Positions 33,712 through 43,330 of a DNA stretch of 64,000 nt are shown one piece after another. Position numbers and translations under genes: made by a program. The DNA comes from Opitutia bacterium ISCC 52 (GTDB lineage: Bacteria > Verrucomicrobiota > Verrucomicrobiia > Opitutales > UBA2995). How positions within the stretch are numbered: position 1 is the stretch's first letter; every line of letters starts with the position of its first letter. The DNA lies in contig CP076040.1 of the NCBI GenBank assembly GCA_014529675.2, forward strand, positions 2,933,894 through 2,997,893, in the 5' to 3' direction. The notes beneath the pieces are model-generated. The model was not told where the DNA came from. It saw only the letters and a program-made list of their open reading frames with translations, and ran no database searches.

Positions 33712-35442
33712 TTGGATAAATTTTTCGCATTTCGCCGTTATCTCCGTTCCTGCAAAGGCCGATTCCTCCTAGGAATTGCTGCTGGATTAATCATGGGCGT
33801 AAGCAGTGGATTCGGCGTCCCCTATTACATACAGGTTGTATTCGCCAATGTGTTCGAATCGGCATCTGAAACATACAGTGGTTTCGAAATTTTCTTCATT
33901 GCGGCTCAATTGCCTGGAGTATTCCTCATCCGGGGCATTTCCGGGTATTTTAATCAGCTATGGATGAACCACTGCGGACTGACTATTCTGAAGGGTATCC
34001 GCGCTGATCTTTTTGCCAAAATCCAGCACCTGCCGCTTGCTTACCACGACAGAACCAAAAGCGGGGACCTGCTATCACGAATCCTTTCGGATACCACGCT
34101 GCTGCAACATACCCTACAGGAAACCGCCAACGGCATCTTCGCCTATCCCCTTCAAGTGATAGGTGCATTCAGCTACTTGGTATTCTTGTCCATCCAGCAA
34201 AAGGAAGTCGTTTTTATTCTCTTCATTATTTTAACCGCACCCTTAGCAGTCGTCCCCGTTCTTCTGATTGGCCGTCGACTTAAGAAACACGGTATCGACA
34301 TGCAGGAGTCCCAAGGAGAAATGACTGAGGGACTTAGCGAAAATCTGGACAGCGCCACCGAGGTAAGAACCTTCAATCTTCAGGATCAGCAGATTTCCAT
34401 TTTCGATCGCTTCCTGCAGAAACTGTTCAGAAAGCAAATGAAGGTCGTCAAATATGAACGGATGGCCCAACCCTTGATTGAGTTCCTCGCCTCTGCCCTC
34501 GTCTCGGTTACTTTCATTTTCTGCTACTTGAATGAAGTCAAACTCTCCACGTTCTTAGCATTGGGCGGTGTCATGTTCATGACCTACGATCCGCTAAAAA
34601 GAGTATTTCGACTTTATGGGAATATCCAGAAATGCCAGGGCGCCATTAATCGCATCAACGAAAGCCTCGAGGAGCCTGATTCGATGCAAGACCCTGACAG
34701 ACCTGTGCAATGCGATATTCCGGAAGGAAGAATTACCTTTGAGGATGTGTCCTTCGGATATGCAGACGTACCGGTCATAAAACACCTTTCAGCCACTATT
34801 GAACCCGGATCAGTGGTAGCTTTGGTCGGCCCGAGTGGAGCAGGCAAATCGACTTTCGCGAAGCTGATACCACGACTTTATGAGATTACTAATGGCAGTA
34901 TCCAAATAGACGGTACGGACATTCGACATTTCACAAAGAAACACTTGCGGGACAAAATTGCGGTCGTCTCCCAACATCCCGTATTGTTCGACGACAGCCT
35001 GTTCAACAATATCCTGATTGGCCGCCCAGACGCTACCCGAGAGGAAGTCATCCAAGCTGCTAGAGACGCTCACGCTCACGAATTTATTGATGCGTTTGAA
35101 AAGGGTTACGATACCATGGCCGGAGAACGTGGAGGACAACTTTCAGGTGGCCAAATACAGCGCATAGCCATTGCACGTGCATTCCTACGTAACTCTCCTA
35201 TTCTAATTCTAGACGAAGCTACTTCGGCCCTCGATTCGCACAGTGAAGAAGAAATTCAAAAAGCCCTCGCCTCACTCGTGGTAGGGAAAACGGTGATCAT
35301 CATCGCTCACAGGTTCAGCACCATTCGACTGGCAGATGACATCATGGTGTTTGAAAATGGCGAACTAGTTGCATCCGGATCGCACGAAACATTGTATCAG
35401 ACTGATCCATTGTATACAGCACTATACACAAAACAACTCTAG
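33712..35442 (+). CDS. MsbA-like ABC exporter
   Basis: A half-transporter of 576 residues with an N-terminal six-helix membrane domain (about 1-310) and a C-terminal ATPase. Walker A is GPSGAGKST, the signature LSGGQIQRIAIARAF, Walker B ILILDEATSAL, followed by the H-loop AHRFSTI. It most resembles lipid/lipid A flippases (MsbA type), but drug export cannot be excluded. The start is a TTG at 33712; no ATG occurs before the first helix, and the N-terminus DKFFAFRRYLRSCKGRF fits the family. It follows ispF by 65 nt, possibly in the same transcript. Confidence 0.88.
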   Translation: MDKFFAFRRYLRSCKGRFLLGIAAGLIMGVSSGFGVPYYIQVVFANVFESASETYSGFEIFFIAAQLPGVFLIRGISGYFNQLWMNHCGLTILKGIRADLFAKIQHLPLAYHDRTKSGDLLSRILSDTTLLQHTLQETANGIFAYPLQVIGAFSYLVFLSIQQKEVVFILFIILTAPLAVVPVLLIGRRLKKHGIDMQESQGEMTEGLSENLDSATEVRTFNLQDQQISIFDRFLQKLFRKQMKVVKYERMAQPLIEFLASALVSVTFIFCYLNEVKLSTFLALGGVMFMTYDPLKRVFRLYGNIQKCQGAINRINESLEEPDSMQDPDRPVQCDIPEGRITFEDVSFGYADVPVIKHLSATIEPGSVVALVGPSGAGKSTFAKLIPRLYEITNGSIQIDGTDIRHFTKKHLRDKIAVVSQHPVLFDDSLFNNILIGRPDATREEVIQAARDAHAHEFIDAFEKGYDTMAGERGGQLSGGQIQRIAIARAFLRNSPILILDEATSALDSHSEEEIQKALASLVVGKTVIIIAHRFSTIRLADDIMVFENGELVASGSHETLYQTDPLYTALYTKQL

Positions 35443-35769
35443 CCCAAACTTCTCATCAAATACGCACAATTATTAGCTAACAATTATTATGGAGAAGAGT
35501 TGCAATCAATGATCAGGATTCTCTCCGGCATTATGCCTATTCCACGTATTTTCAGGCCGACATGCCGAGTGTTGTTCCGGTCTGCTCCGCATCCGGTCTT
35601 GTCGAAGCTTCGCTTCTCGGAACTCCATCACAGCTTAGTTAAGCACAGAAGTGTGCGCCCGCGCTTCTCCGTCGTCAGCCTCAACATTGGACCGATTCGC
35701 TTCGCGTTCGGTCATGTCACCACTCCATTCTTCGGAACAACTCTGTGAGAAAATTGCGCTAGGTTTTTC
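35443..35769. other. Intergenic region, no gene accepted
   Basis: The only long frame (82 codons, plus strand) has unusual Arg/Ser/His-rich composition and no family motif. The sequence contains palindromes such as GACCGA...TCGGTC near 35691-35715 and a G+C-rich segment unlike the A+T-rich flanks, which may be a structured repeat. Confidence 0.4.
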
Positions 35770-36153
35770 ATGGACTTCTTTTACCTCAGATTCCTCATCA
35801 AGGTCCTAAAAGGGAACAGCCTGTTATTCTCCCTCATTATAGCCCTCGGATTCATTGGCTTCTCGGTATTTGGAGAAATCCGTTCTACATTCAGAAGCGT
35901 TGGACTTGCCTGGCCCATCGCATGGATCGGTTCGATCGTCCTTGTCACCTATTTGGCAAAGCAGGAAACCAAACTACAACTCAGACCCAAATTCAAACTC
36001 GCCTTCTGCCTGGGCGTGGTCTCCTTTGGCATACTTTCAAGTTTCATTCTGGGTGCTTACGAAAAGTCGCTCATGAAAGACATTCCCAAATACGATCTGG
36101 ATACGACACCAGCCAATAATATCCAACGCCGACCAGGACCGCGCGGAAAGTAG
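35770..36153 (+). CDS. Small hypothetical inner-membrane protein
   Basis: 127 residues with three predicted membrane helices (about 18-36, 47-64 and 77-98) and a basic Pro/Arg-rich tail (NIQRRPGPRGK). No family was recognised. The helices and charge pattern look like a real membrane protein rather than a chance frame. It converges directly on the SRPBCC gene with no gap, so the two 3' ends meet. Confidence 0.55.
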   Translation: MDFFYLRFLIKVLKGNSLLFSLIIALGFIGFSVFGEIRSTFRSVGLAWPIAWIGSIVLVTYLAKQETKLQLRPKFKLAFCLGVVSFGILSSFILGAYEKSLMKDIPKYDLDTTPANNIQRRPGPRGK

Positions 36154-36687
36154 CTACTCCTTTTCGGCGAGCTGCTTGAGATTAGCCAAGCCCTTTTCGT
36201 AGTTTTCGCCCACCATCTTCTCCATTAGGATACCATAATACCGCTTGATGGGGTTTCCGTGAAACTCACCCGCGAAGCTCCAGGTGACGTGTGTCGAATT
36301 TTCTTCAGGACTTAGAGTGAACGAGGCAAAGGACGGGCTATCCTCCCACCCCTTAAATTGCATTTCGAACGTAGCGCCCTTCGGTGGATCAAACTCAGAA
36401 ATGGTAATTATTCCGCTGCCTGCTGTTTCTCCCGCCCAATGGTAGTTTCCTCCCATTCCCGTGGTAGTGGTGCCATAAGTGACTCTCATTTCCGGATCCA
36501 TTTCAATCCAGGGAGACCATTCAGGCCAATTTCGTAACTCCCCGACTAAGGGAAAGATGGCCTGAGCCGGAGCGTTAATAACAAAAGACCTCTCGTATTG
36601 GTATGACTTGGGCAGTACCAGGGAACCAGCAAACACCACTAAAAAAACAACAGCCACAACAGCCGATAAGATCTTTAATATCTTCAT
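36154..36687 (-). CDS. SRPBCC (polyketide cyclase-like) protein
   Basis: 177 residues starting at MKILKILSAVVAVVFLVV, a single N-terminal membrane anchor. The START-like fold is marked by YERSFVINAPAQAIFPLVGELRNWPEWSPWIEMDP (about residues 30-64), with GSGIITISEFDPPKG and a C-terminal helix (MEKMVGENYEKGLANLKQL). Such proteins bind small hydrophobic ligands; the ligand is unknown. The longer frame to 36810 is not family-like. It diverges from the DUF4097 gene. Confidence 0.82.
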   Translation of the reverse strand: MKILKILSAVVAVVFLVVFAGSLVLPKSYQYERSFVINAPAQAIFPLVGELRNWPEWSPWIEMDPEMRVTYGTTTTGMGGNYHWAGETAGSGIITISEFDPPKGATFEMQFKGWEDSPSFASFTLSPEENSTHVTWSFAGEFHGNPIKRYYGILMEKMVGENYEKGLANLKQLAEKE

Positions 36688-36812
36688 AGGAAAGCTTTGG
36701 GACTGTGAGTAATCCACACCCCTTTGACAAGCGATCGCTTCAAGGATCATTTTTTTGAAATACTGTAACTTATAGCAATCAGCCGGGTAATAAGATAAAC
36801 AACCTTTCATAT

Positions 36813-37817
36813 ATGAATATCAGAAAACTCGAAAATCTGGGCCTCTGAGCTCCCTTTCTCCTCTCACTAGTAGCCTCGACTCAACTTTCCGCCAAAGTCG
36901 AAGACACTGTAAAAGAAACGTTCACCACCAGTGGCTCAGGGCTACTCTCCCTGGAGCTCCAATCAGCTGGAGTCGATATCGACACTTACAATGGCTCAGA
37001 AGTGAGTATTGAGATTACTCGCACTCTCAAACGGGGTGACCAAGACGATTTCGACAAGGAGCTGGAGAAACTCGATCTTACTTTCGAGCAATCAGGAAAC
37101 GACATCCGTTGTATCATGACCTACGACAACAAGCTTACAGGGTGGAGTTTGTTTGGATCTAGCAAACGTCTCAATTTCAAGGCTGCGGTCCGATTACCAA
37201 AGTCATTTGACGTAATTACCAAAACCTCTGGCGGCGGGATCAACCTATCATATCTGGAAGGCGATGCCGAACTACGCACCTCAGGTGGGGGAATCGTCAT
37301 GGAGTCTGTGGACGGAAATGTGATCGCAAGAACTTCCGGTGGAGGTATTCGAGCCAACAATTTGAACGGAGATGTGGAAATGAGAACCTCTGGAGGATCC
37401 ATCAAGTCAGAGACGATCACTGGTAAATTGCAGGGACGTACTTCAGGGGGTAACATTGTCATCAACGACGTTCATGGAGATGCAAACGTCTCGACCTCCG
37501 GTGGCTCTATTCGCCTGGGCATTGTCCAAGGAAACTTGGAAGCAACCACCTCAGGTGGAGGTATCACGGCTTCAATCGCGAGTCAGCCAACCCAAGACTG
37601 CTATCTTAAAACTTCCGGTGGAAGTATCACCGTAGCCATCAACCGAGAAGCCAATTTGGCCATCGACGCATCCACATCAGGAGGTGGAGTGTCAACACAA
37701 CTGCTCCTTTCAACATCGCATGTGAAACGCTCTTCCTTAAAAGGAACTTTGAACGCGGGCGGTCCACTTCTGAAGACAAGAACCTCGGGCGGCAGCATCC
37801 ATCTCAACTCGATTTAG
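36813..37817 (+). pseudogene. DUF4097-type beta-helix protein with in-frame stop at codon 12
   Basis: ATG 36813 starts MNIRKLENLGL, then TGA (36846-36848). The same frame goes on APFLLSLVASTQLSAKVED, which together with the first codons forms a normal signal peptide. The body is a DUF4097-like right-handed beta-helix with ten TSGG(G/S/N) turns spaced about 18-20 residues apart between 37220 and 37805. Changing the TGA to TGG (Trp) would restore one protein of 334 residues. A GTG at 37002 could start an unexported 271-residue form. TGA is an ordinary stop elsewhere in the window (cimA, lysC, menG), so this is a nonsense change or a sequence error. Confidence 0.75.
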
Positions 37818-37830
37818 AACGCTGCCCTTT

Positions 37831-37860
37831 CCTGGGAACGCGGGGCACCAGTTGTACCGC
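37831..37860 (+). repeat. REP-like element, copy A
   Basis: CCTGGGAACGCGGGGCACCAG. It shares the head CCTGGGAACGC and the middle CACCAG with copy B at 46609-46635. Here the hairpin arm has lost pairing (GCGGGG against GTACCGC), which suggests an old copy. Confidence 0.5.
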
Positions 37861-38029
37861 TCGAAGCTTTGTGCGTAGGCTGGCTCGGCAAATAAACTCG
37901 ATACTCAAAAAATGGTAGGGCAATTGCGTCCTCGCAATGCCGAATCGTACGCCCCACTAGGTGGCAGGGCAAGGATACCAGTGCCTTCCATACAACCAAA
38001 GCGGACAAACTAATCCTCATGTTTCATTG

Positions 38030-38092
38030 AACAGAAGGCAACGAAGACACAAACGTACATCCTAACCTTCGTTCCCTTTGTTGCCTTCTGTT
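38030..38092. repeat. Long palindrome AACAGAAGGCAAC/GTTGCCTTCTGTT
   Basis: Perfect 13-bp outer arms (38030-38042 and 38080-38092) enclose an inner pair AACGAAG/CTTCGTT (38040-38046 and 38067-38073). I recall similar ACAGAAGG...CCTTCTGT palindromes between genes of related bacteria, but this could not be checked. It may act as a terminator-like or REP element. Confidence 0.7.
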
Positions 38093-38207
38093 TAAATTTG
38101 ATCCGCTCCTACACTTTCACACTTCATCGGCTCACCCATTCTATCAGCTTGCTTTCATTTCTCACTTGAATAAAGGTCAGGCCATTAACGACTCTTTGTT
38201 CAATCAT

Positions 38208-38834
38208 ATGAAAATACTCCCCTATCTCACACTCTCACTCATCGCTTCTCTCTTAGTTGGCTGCGGCTCAGCCACCGAAGAAAGTTCAAACACCCTTTCC
38301 CTGTTCAATGGTGAAAACCTTGACGGCTGGGAAATTCAGAATGGGGGTCAATTCTCCGTTGCTGACGGAGTGCTCACGATCAACAAGGGCACGGGATGGC
38401 TCAGGTCAGCCGATACCTTTGGCGATTTTACGCTGACCATGGAATTTCGTTTTATGGAAAAAGGCGCTAATAGCGGTATCTTTGTCCGAACCGGCCCCAC
38501 CAGCAACGACGACGAGAACGGCTGGCCCAATAATGGCTACCAAGTGCAATGTCTCGATGAAATCGAACATCAATATCCACTTGGCTTTATTATTCCCTAC
38601 GGCGCTCCTGAATTTCAATCCGAGTCCAGCCTCGATGCATTGAAGAGCGTCTACAAGCCAGCTTTGGAATGGCACACTTACGAAATCACCTGCCTAGGAG
38701 AAACCATGGAGGTAAAACTCAATGGAACGGTGATCACCACTTGCACAAGCATCAAGAATTTGACCGGCCATATTGGCATTCAAGGTGAACTCGGTCATCT
38801 GGAGTTTCGTAAGATTGAAGTGACTCAACTGTAG
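38208..38834 (+). CDS. DUF1080 (3-keto-disaccharide hydrolase-like) lipoprotein
   Basis: 208 residues starting MKILPYLTLSL. The lipobox is LLVGC. The DUF1080 concanavalin-like fold is marked by LSLFNGENLDGWEIQNGGQF, GDFTLTMEFRFMEKGANSGIFVRTGP and GHIGIQGELGHLEFRKIEV (cited in parts). Family members act on 3-keto-glycosides or bind sugars in Planctomycetes and Verrucomicrobia. Here it is probably anchored at the outer membrane or periplasmic face. The next frame, a glycosyltransferase remnant, begins directly at its stop. Confidence 0.88.
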   Translation: MKILPYLTLSLIASLLVGCGSATEESSNTLSLFNGENLDGWEIQNGGQFSVADGVLTINKGTGWLRSADTFGDFTLTMEFRFMEKGANSGIFVRTGPTSNDDENGWPNNGYQVQCLDEIEHQYPLGFIIPYGAPEFQSESSLDALKSVYKPALEWHTYEITCLGETMEVKLNGTVITTCTSIKNLTGHIGIQGELGHLEFRKIEVTQL

Positions 38835-39578
38835 GAGCGGCTCCTCAATCTCGCTGTCGATTCGTTGCCTGATGAATGTGAATACATCGCCTGGATTGAT
38901 TGCGATGTGATCTTTGAAAAACCGGATTGGGCTGAGGCAGCGATGGAGGCTTTGAAAAGCTTCAATCTGGTGCATCTGTTTCAAGAGCGCAAAGACCTAC
39001 CCATAGACGCTGACCTTGCGATGGTTTTACAGGGTGACGCACATTCTTCCGCTGTAGACACGAGGCCTTCAACCGGCTACCGCATTGTCCTGGGTGACTC
39101 AGTGCAGGAAGATTACCAGCGCGTATCAGGAGAAGCCAAGTCAACCACGGGACTGGCCTGGGGTTGTCGCCGGGAATTGCTTCAGACCCACGGTCTGTAT
39201 GATGCCTGTATAGTCGGGGGTGGTGACCGTGTCATTCTGGGATCTGCCATGGGTTGGCTGGAGCTCACTGCCGATTACCACAGAATGTTTGGAGCGAGGA
39301 GGGATCATTACTTCGCCTGGGCGCAGGCCTTTCACCAATCCGTCCAGGGACAGGTGGGATACATCGATGGCAGCCTGGTTCACCTCTGGCATGGAGAGAC
39401 CAAAAACCGACGCTACGTCAGTCGACTGAACATTCTTCCCAGGCATGATTACACCCCTCAACACGATATCGCCCTGGACGCTAACGGAGTGTGGACATGG
39501 GCATCCGAAAAACCCGCCTTGCATCAGGATGTAAGCGAATATTTCGCAGGGCGGCTGGAAGATGGAAGGGCTAGTTAG
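38835..39578 (+). pseudogene. Glycosyltransferase, N-terminally truncated
   Basis: The open frame starts directly after the DUF1080 stop. It reads ERLLNLAVDSLPDECEYIAWIDCDVIFEKPDW, an internal glycosyltransferase-A segment with the DxD-like IDCDV, then TGLAWGCRRELL, VGGGDRVILGSAMG and a C-terminal HLWHGETKNRRY. Related proteins that I recall carry about 70 more residues (the nucleotide-binding first strands) ahead of this point. TTG 38865 is the first start-like codon, but it would leave the enzyme without its first strands. The 5' part was probably lost by a deletion that joined it to DUF1080. The 3' end stops 4 nt from the convergent sulfatase. Confidence 0.7.
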
Positions 39579-39582
39579 CCCT

Positions 39583-40923
39583 CTACTCTGCTTCCAATAA
39601 CTGAACCAGCCCGGCGAGCAGCTCAGGGTTATCAGGGGCCAGGTTTTTTTCTTCGCCAATGTCCTTGGAGAGGTCGTAGAGTTCCCAGTCCGCATCCTCG
39701 CTGTTTTGAATGGCTTTCCAATTACCCAAGCGGACGGCCGCTTTGCGACCACGACGTTCCTCATACAACCAGAACAGGGGGTCCATACGTTTCTCCTCTT
39801 TACCCAGGAAGGCAGGTAAGAGGGAACTGCCATCCACATGGTCGGGCGTTTCTATCCCTGCCAGTTCGCAAGCCGTGGGTAACCAATCCCAGAATGCGGA
39901 AGTGAACGCCGAGGTGGTCCCCTGCTCGATCCTGGCAGGCCAGCGGGCAATCATGGGCACGCGAATGCCGCCTTCGTAGAGGTCGCGTTTATAGCCTTTC
40001 AAAGGACCATTGGAATTGAAGAATTCATGATCGTGATTGCCCTCATGGTGAGGGCCGTTGTCGGAGGTGAAAATGACGAGCGTGTTATCATCGATTTTCA
40101 GCTCCTTAAGCAAGGTCATGATCTTTCCAACATCGCGATCCATGTGCGTGATCATGGCGGCGAAACCCTTTTCCGGATTGGGCCAGTCTTTATCGGCAAA
40201 CTCACGATAGCTTGGCACTTCCATACCATCCATCCAGGCACGACCCCCTTCGTTGTTGGCGTGGGGAATGGTCCAGTGCACGTGAAGCAGGAACGGGTTC
40301 TCGGCATTGCGACGAATGAAACCCAACGCCTCATCGGTCATCACATCATGCGAGTAGGTCTCACGTCCATTAGCCACGCGCCCACGATACGGTTCATGCG
40401 CTGGCCCAGGTAGATTTCCTTTGAGAGGCACCTGCTCTCGATTGCGCCAAAGATAAGGAGGATAAAAATTGTGTGCGTTACTTTGGTTTAAAAACCCCAT
40501 CCAGAAATCGTAACCATGGTCATTGGGATGCCCATCCTCACCGTCAAACAATGCCCACTTGCCAACACCGCCCGTTACATAACCTGCATCCTGCAACAAC
40601 TCTCCCACGGTGACATCCGAGTCCTGCAAGGCGTAGGCCGCATTCCCAGTAATGGGTGCATGCCTGGGATCAAGGCCTGTCCAAAGCGCTAAGCGTGATG
40701 GACGGCAAACGGTATTCCCCGAGTGGTAGTCGGTAAACTTCATACCTTCCGCAGCCAGACGATCAATGTGAGGCGTCGCAAACCCGGTCTGACCGAAGCA
40801 ACTCAGGTCACCATACCCAAGATCATCGACCATGATGTAAATTAAGTTGGGTTTTCCACATATACCCAGAGGCAGAGCTAACAGTAAAAAGACAATTAGT
40901 TTTGAGAAGCTAGAGGTAGACAT
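39583..40923 (-). CDS. Secreted sulfatase (Cys-type, arylsulfatase family)
   Basis: 446 residues starting MSTSSFSKLIVFLLLALPLGICGKP (signal peptide; about 1-22). KPNLIYIMVDDLGYGDLSCFG gives the metal-binding Asp pair. The maturation motif is Cys73 in VCRPSRLALWTG (CxPxR), converted to formylglycine by an FGE-type enzyme. VIFTSDNGPHHEGNHDHEF and GPLKGYKRDLYEGGIRVPMIARWP complete the site. Similar enzymes desulfate algal or animal polysaccharides. The frame extends 77 codons upstream, but over the start of the divergent M20 gene, so it is not used. No polysaccharide lyase or GH is in the window to reveal the polymer. Confidence 0.93.
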   Translation of the reverse strand: MSTSSFSKLIVFLLLALPLGICGKPNLIYIMVDDLGYGDLSCFGQTGFATPHIDRLAAEGMKFTDYHSGNTVCRPSRLALWTGLDPRHAPITGNAAYALQDSDVTVGELLQDAGYVTGGVGKWALFDGEDGHPNDHGYDFWMGFLNQSNAHNFYPPYLWRNREQVPLKGNLPGPAHEPYRGRVANGRETYSHDVMTDEALGFIRRNAENPFLLHVHWTIPHANNEGGRAWMDGMEVPSYREFADKDWPNPEKGFAAMITHMDRDVGKIMTLLKELKIDDNTLVIFTSDNGPHHEGNHDHEFFNSNGPLKGYKRDLYEGGIRVPMIARWPARIEQGTTSAFTSAFWDWLPTACELAGIETPDHVDGSSLLPAFLGKEEKRMDPLFWLYEERRGRKAAVRLGNWKAIQNSEDADWELYDLSKDIGEEKNLAPDNPELLAGLVQLLEAE

Positions 40924-41057
40924 AAGCTTGAATAAAGATACCGCTGGATGAATTGACAAGTCATGCCTGCAAAGATTCATGCGATTAAAAAGGGATGGAC
41001 CGCATTCGATCCATTTTCTGTTTGTGAGTCTATCATTGGAATTCAACAATAGAACCC

Positions 41058-42347
41058 ATGAAGAAACTTTCCTTACTCCTTTTGCTACTTCCCACGTTTG
41101 TGGTGGCAGATTTAGGCAAAACCGTCGATAAGCTGGCCTCAACCGTCGAACCAAAAGTGATAGCGTGGAGACACGACATCCACCAGCACCCTGAACTTTC
41201 GAACCAGGAGTTCAGAACCGCCGCCCTGGTGACCGATCACCTCAGCAGCCTGGGGTATGAAGTGCAAACCGGAGTCGCCGTCACCGGCGTAGTTGGTGTT
41301 CTCAAAGGCGGTAAGCCCGGACCCGTGGTGGCCTTGCGAGCCGATATGGATGCCCTACCCGTTACGGAAGAAACCGGCCTACCCTATGCATCGAAAGTGA
41401 AAGCTGAGTATGGAGGCAAAGAAGTGGGAGTCATGCACGCTTGTGGTCATGACGCTCATGTCGCGATCGCCATGGGAGCTGCCGAGGTATTTGCCAAGAT
41501 GAGAGATGAGCTGCCCGGCACCATTAAGATGATCTTTCAGCCTGCGGAAGAAGGTGCCTGGCCGGCCTCGGTTTGGGGAGCCCAACAAATGATCCAGGAA
41601 GGGGTTTTAGAACATCCAAAAGTAGATGCGATTTTCGGTCTGCACGTCCGTCCCGGTATATCGGGTTCGGTTCTCGTAAAACCAGGCCCACTCATGGCGA
41701 GTTCCGATTTCCTAAGAATCACGGTAACCGGGAAACAAACGCATGCAGCCATACCTTGGGGGGGCATCGATCCGATCACCGTATCAGCCCAAATCATCCT
41801 GGGTGTTCAAACCGTGGCCAGTCGCCAGGTGCCGATATTGGGCAGCCCATCGATTGTATCCATCGGTACCATACAAGCTGGAGAACGAAACAACATCATT
41901 CCCGACGAAGTGGTCATGACCGGTACCATACGAACCTTTGATCACGATGTCCGATCGGCCTACCACGAGAAAGTTAAACGAACCGCTGAAAAGATTGCCG
42001 AAAGCGCTGGGGCAAAGGCAGACGTTTACATCGGTGCTGACACCGGTTATTCACCGACCATCAACCATCCGGAGCTGACCGAAGCGATGACTCCAACCCT
42101 CGAAAGAGTGGTGGGCGCCGACAAATTATTCGAGAGCACCATGACCACGGGAGCCGAAGATTTCTCCTTCTTTCAAAAAGAAGTTCCCGGTATGTTCTAC
42201 TTTCTAGGCGTGACTCCAGATGGCCAACTCACAGAGGACACACCGGTCAATCACTCCCCACTGTTTATGGTCGATGATGGTGCGATGCTCAATGGCATAC
42301 GAACCATGTCGCACCTCGCGGTGGACTATATGTTACAGAATCAGTAA
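41058..42347 (+). CDS. Secreted M20-family amidohydrolase
   Basis: 429 residues with a signal peptide (LSLLLLLLPTFVVA). The M20D metal site is visible: IAWRHDIHQHPELS, ADMDALPVTEETG, MHACGHDAHVA, FQPAEEG and the C-terminal MTTGAEDFSFF. These match N-acyl-amino-acid or hippurate/IAA-conjugate hydrolases, which use one or two metal ions. Export suggests scavenging of acylated amino acids or peptides in the periplasm. It diverges from the sulfatase; no operon partner. Confidence 0.93.
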   Translation: MKKLSLLLLLLPTFVVADLGKTVDKLASTVEPKVIAWRHDIHQHPELSNQEFRTAALVTDHLSSLGYEVQTGVAVTGVVGVLKGGKPGPVVALRADMDALPVTEETGLPYASKVKAEYGGKEVGVMHACGHDAHVAIAMGAAEVFAKMRDELPGTIKMIFQPAEEGAWPASVWGAQQMIQEGVLEHPKVDAIFGLHVRPGISGSVLVKPGPLMASSDFLRITVTGKQTHAAIPWGGIDPITVSAQIILGVQTVASRQVPILGSPSIVSIGTIQAGERNNIIPDEVVMTGTIRTFDHDVRSAYHEKVKRTAEKIAESAGAKADVYIGADTGYSPTINHPELTEAMTPTLERVVGADKLFESTMTTGAEDFSFFQKEVPGMFYFLGVTPDGQLTEDTPVNHSPLFMVDDGAMLNGIRTMSHLAVDYMLQNQ

Positions 42348-42361
42348 GACCGATCCCAGAT

Positions 42362-43132
42362 TTACTTCATGCGAGAGAAGTCGGTCGGCTCAAGAAACTC
42401 GTAGGTCACTCCACCTTTGACCGTCAATCCACCTCCGGCTCTTTCTTCAGAGGCTTTGCGAGCAGACTTCCAATCGGGATCCTGTCCAAACGCTCCAAAG
42501 GAAGCTTTGCGCGCCTCTTCACTGTCGTGAGTAATCAGATAAATAAGCGTGTCGGCCGCTCCTTCCTGATCAGCTTGCGGCTGCATATAGATAACATTCT
42601 CGATACCATGCTTCTCAAAAAGACCAATGGTGTGGTCACGGAAGCGGGCATGCAAATGAGGCAAACGACCTTCAGCTGCTTTGTAAGTGCGGATCTCAAA
42701 CAAACGATTGGGAGAATCCTGGCGTCTCACAACTCGAGGAGAGTATTCGGTCGCATCCAGGAATACGCTGTCGATCTTGGTAATCAGTCTTCCATTCACA
42801 GAAGAAGCCTTTGCTGCTGCTTTCCAAGCTGGGTCATCTTGAAAGGCGCGCCACATGGTTTTTTGCTCTACGCGATCAGGAAAAGCGATGATGTAGACCA
42901 ATTTGTTGTCCGTATTATCCTTCGGAACCCAGTAACCGATATTCTCAATCCCGTGCTTTTCGAATAACGCGCAGGTGTGGTCACGAAATCGGGCGATAAG
43001 ATCGTCTAACTTCCCTTCAGCAGCGTAGTAAGTACGGATCTCAAAGCTCCGGGTATCGTGCGCTTGGGTAGCAGCAAATGATAAAAGTTGGGTAACAATC
43101 AGGGTGACTATCAGTGAAGAACGAATTTTCAT
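42362..43132 (-). CDS. Secreted NIPSNAP-domain protein
   Basis: 256 residues from MKIRSSLIVTLIVTQLLSFAATQA (signal peptide). Two NIPSNAP-like ferredoxin-fold repeats follow. The first runs FEIRTYYAAEGKLDDLIARF (about 30-50) with KHGIENIGYWVPKDN; the second runs FEIRTYKAAEGRLPHLHARF (about 140-160) with KHGIENVIYMQP. The repeats are very similar, so it is an internal duplication. The function of secreted NIPSNAP proteins is unknown; small-molecule binding or dimeric alpha/beta-barrel enzymes are possible. It converges on the M20 gene. Confidence 0.88.
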   Translation of the reverse strand: MKIRSSLIVTLIVTQLLSFAATQAHDTRSFEIRTYYAAEGKLDDLIARFRDHTCALFEKHGIENIGYWVPKDNTDNKLVYIIAFPDRVEQKTMWRAFQDDPAWKAAAKASSVNGRLITKIDSVFLDATEYSPRVVRRQDSPNRLFEIRTYKAAEGRLPHLHARFRDHTIGLFEKHGIENVIYMQPQADQEGAADTLIYLITHDSEEARKASFGAFGQDPDWKSARKASEERAGGGLTVKGGVTYEFLEPTDFSRMK

Positions 43133-43330
43133 TCGCCCAAATTGAGGAAATTCAGGGCGGCAGTCACCCAAAATATCAAAAATTGATAGATCCGATTATT
43201 CAGTCACCCCCTAAGTTGATAATTACCAGCCTGGCATGCCGGTTTCAGCTCCATAAAATGAAGCGAGTCTTCCGGTTCCTTGCCGCTCGTGAATCTGGAG
43301 CGGAGTGGATACATTTCACAGACATAATCT

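Larger units (their letters stand above)
37818..38207. other. Intergenic region rich in palindromic repeats
   Basis: No gene. It holds the CCTGGGAACGC element (37831-37860), a perfect 6-bp hairpin ATTGCG-TCCT-CGCAAT (37923-37938) next to GGTAGGG, and the long AACAGAAGG palindrome (38030-38092). The area seems to collect repeats between the broken DUF4097 gene and the DUF1080 gene. Confidence 0.6.

Noticed and set aside
35500-35748. 82-codon plus-strand frame
   Set aside because: Odd composition, no motif, no conserved start; kept as intergenic.
36846-36848. TGA read as tryptophan (alternative genetic code)
   Set aside because: TGA ends cimA, lysC and menG normally at family-typical positions, so the code is standard.
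37121-37465. 114-codon minus-strand frame over the DUF4097 gene
   Set aside because: Its PPEV repeats are just the reverse of the TSGG turns.
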